Positions 62,936 to 64,000 of a DNA stretch of 64,000 nt are shown in pieces. The notes beneath the pieces were generated by a model, which was given only the letters and a program-made list of their open reading frames with translations, searched no databases and had not been told where the DNA came from. Origin of the DNA: Allopusillimonas soli (GTDB lineage Bacteria > Pseudomonadota > Gammaproteobacteria > Burkholderiales > Burkholderiaceae_B); the NCBI RefSeq assembly GCF_004153445.1, contig NZ_SDQC01000002.1:248001-312000 (forward strand), read 5' to 3'. Position 1 is the stretch's first letter; every line of letters begins with the position of its first letter. Made by a program: the position numbers and the translations under genes.

Positions 62936-64000
62936 ATGAAACAGCTCGAGACAGATGTCGCCATCATCGGCGCCGGCACGGCGGGCCTGTCCGCCTATCG
63001 CGCAGTGAAAAGGGCGGGCATCAGGGCGTTGCTCATCGAAGGCGGCCCCTATGGCACGACCTGCGCGCGCGTCGGATGCATGCCTTCCAAGCTTTTGATC
63101 GCCGCCGCGGATGCCGCTCATGCCGCAAGCCAGGCTGGCGGCTTCGGTGTACATATCGATGGCCGGCTACGCGTGGATGGCGTGCAGGTCATGGCGCGTG
63201 TTCGGAGCGAGCGGGACCGGTTCGTGGGCTTTGTTCTCGACAGCGTGCACGGCATGCCAGAAGATGACAAGCTCAGCGGTCATGCTTGTTTTGTTTCCGA
63301 TAATGTGCTTCAGGTCGACGGCCATACGGAAGTCCACGCTGGTCGCATTGTCATTGCCACCGGATCCGCTCCAAATATACCCGATCCCTTCAAAGGGCTG
63401 GGAGAGCGCGTAATTGTCAACGACGATGTTTTTGCGTGGACGGATCTGCCGGCGCGCGTACTGGTCGTGGGCACAGGAATCATCGGATTGGAGTTGGGCC
63501 AAGCCCTGGCCAGGCTGGGTGTGCGCGTCACGCTGCTCAATCGCAGCGAAGGCGTGGGCGGACTTCGGGATCCTGCGGTGCTGGCCAATGCGCGCGCAGC
63601 CTTTGCTGGCGAACTCGATCTGCAGTTGGGGGCACAAGTTACCGGCGCACGGCTGGCCGATGAGGCGATCGAGGTGCAGTATCGCGACAGCCAGGGCGAG
63701 GAGAAAACGGAGCGGTACGACTATGTGCTGGCAGCGACCGGCCGCCGGCCGAATGTGGCTGGCCTGGGGCTAGAGAAAACAACGGCGCGGCTGGATGAGC
63801 GCGGCATGCCGGCCTACGATGCAGCCACGCTGCAGCTGTGTGGTCTGCCTGTCTTCATCGCGGGGGACGTCAACGGCGCCTCGCCGCTTCTCCATGAGGC
63901 TGCCGACGATGGGCATATTGCAGGCAACAATGCAGCGGCATACCCCGATATCGTGAAAGCGCGGCGGCGCGCGCCGCTATCCATCGTGTTCACCGATCCG
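62936..64000 (+). CDS. Dihydrolipoamide dehydrogenase-like flavoprotein, 3' part outside the window
   Basis: This FAD/NAD(P)-dependent pyridine nucleotide-disulfide oxidoreductase is visible for 355 codons before the window ends. It starts with the FAD-binding VAIIGAGTAGLSAYRAVKRA, then the redox-active CARVGCMPSKL (CxxxxC) near residue 43. The NAD(P) site VLVVGTGIIGLELGQALARLG is near 175, and the second FAD block VFIAGDVNGASPLLHEAADD is near 303. The variant CARVGCMPSK and the short central region suggest a distant Lpd/SthA relative rather than the E3 subunit of a named complex. GAAGGGAGAAG precedes the ATG. Confidence 0.88.
   Translation, partial: MKQLETDVAIIGAGTAGLSAYRAVKRAGIRALLIEGGPYGTTCARVGCMPSKLLIAAADAAHAASQAGGFGVHIDGRLRVDGVQVMARVRSERDRFVGFVLDSVHGMPEDDKLSGHACFVSDNVLQVDGHTEVHAGRIVIATGSAPNIPDPFKGLGERVIVNDDVFAWTDLPARVLVVGTGIIGLELGQALARLGVRVTLLNRSEGVGGLRDPAVLANARAAFAGELDLQLGAQVTGARLADEAIEVQYRDSQGEEKTERYDYVLAATGRRPNVAGLGLEKTTARLDERGMPAYDAATLQLCGLPVFIAGDVNGASPLLHEAADDGHIAGNNAAAYPDIVKARRRAPLSIVFTDP

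Overview
The window is GC-rich, densely packed bacterial chromosome. Gene content and gene order (surE-pcm-nlpD, gmk-rpoZ-spoT, ybhP-clsB-ybhN-like, pdxJ, TRAP transport linked to a fused 5-oxoprolinase, a DUF534-type ABC importer) suggest a betaproteobacterium of the Burkholderiales, most likely Alcaligenaceae (Bordetella/Achromobacter/Pusillimonas-like). This rests on protein and synteny recognition from the sequence alone; no species is claimed. No rRNA, tRNA or CRISPR array was seen.

Layout. 1-5.5 kb: nnrD (5' end outside the window), a HAD phosphatase, tadA, ldcA, a YbiT-type ABC-F protein and an IMPACT protein, all rightward. 5.5-9.3 kb: a leftward block of an MFS exporter, a thioredoxin and a purine permease. 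9.4-18.8 kb: housekeeping genes tsaD, plsY, surE-pcm-nlpD-exonuclease, a Spy/CpxP-like protein, rlmD, argH and glnB. 18.9-25.6 kb: ubiC, an RluF-like pseudouridine synthase, rlmJ, ugpQ, ppiD, and the divergent pair tesA/ybbA. 25.6-34.1 kb: a TRAP transporter (dctP-dctQ-dctM, leftward) divergent from a 1217-residue fused 5-oxoprolinase, then an M23 peptidase and azlCD. This is probably a pyroglutamate (5-oxoproline) uptake and breakdown unit. 34.1-38.5 kb: xth, a small unknown gene, gmk, rpoZ and spoT, leftward.

38.6-45.4 kb is an accessory island with visibly lower GC. An 18-bp direct repeat (17/18 identical) lies at both ends. Inside are an excisionase-like HTH gene, a higBA toxin-antitoxin pair, a leftward run of accessory genes (a HipA-like kinase with an unknown overlapping partner, small secreted and membrane proteins, a Rap1a/Tai-type immunity protein, and a probably split secreted protein), a CI-type repressor, a frameshifted Cro-type gene, a BssS-family gene and a CII-type gene with an internal amber codon. 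There is no integrase and there are no structural genes, so I read it as the decayed immunity region of a prophage. Its best candidate for an undescribed system is the HipA-like kinase with its partner and perhaps a small membrane protein. They sit in the leftward cluster behind the repressor, a position where prophages often carry defence or lysogenic-conversion genes.

45.4-64 kb: a 46-residue protein with its own terminator, acetyl-CoA acetyltransferase overlapping a spermidine-synthase-like protein, a three-gene ABC importer, the EEP phosphatase-clsB-UPF0104 module, a glycine-zipper protein, a BON lipoprotein, an AcrAB-OprM-type RND pump, pdxJ, a nitroreductase, and a dihydrolipoamide-dehydrogenase-like gene cut by the window end.
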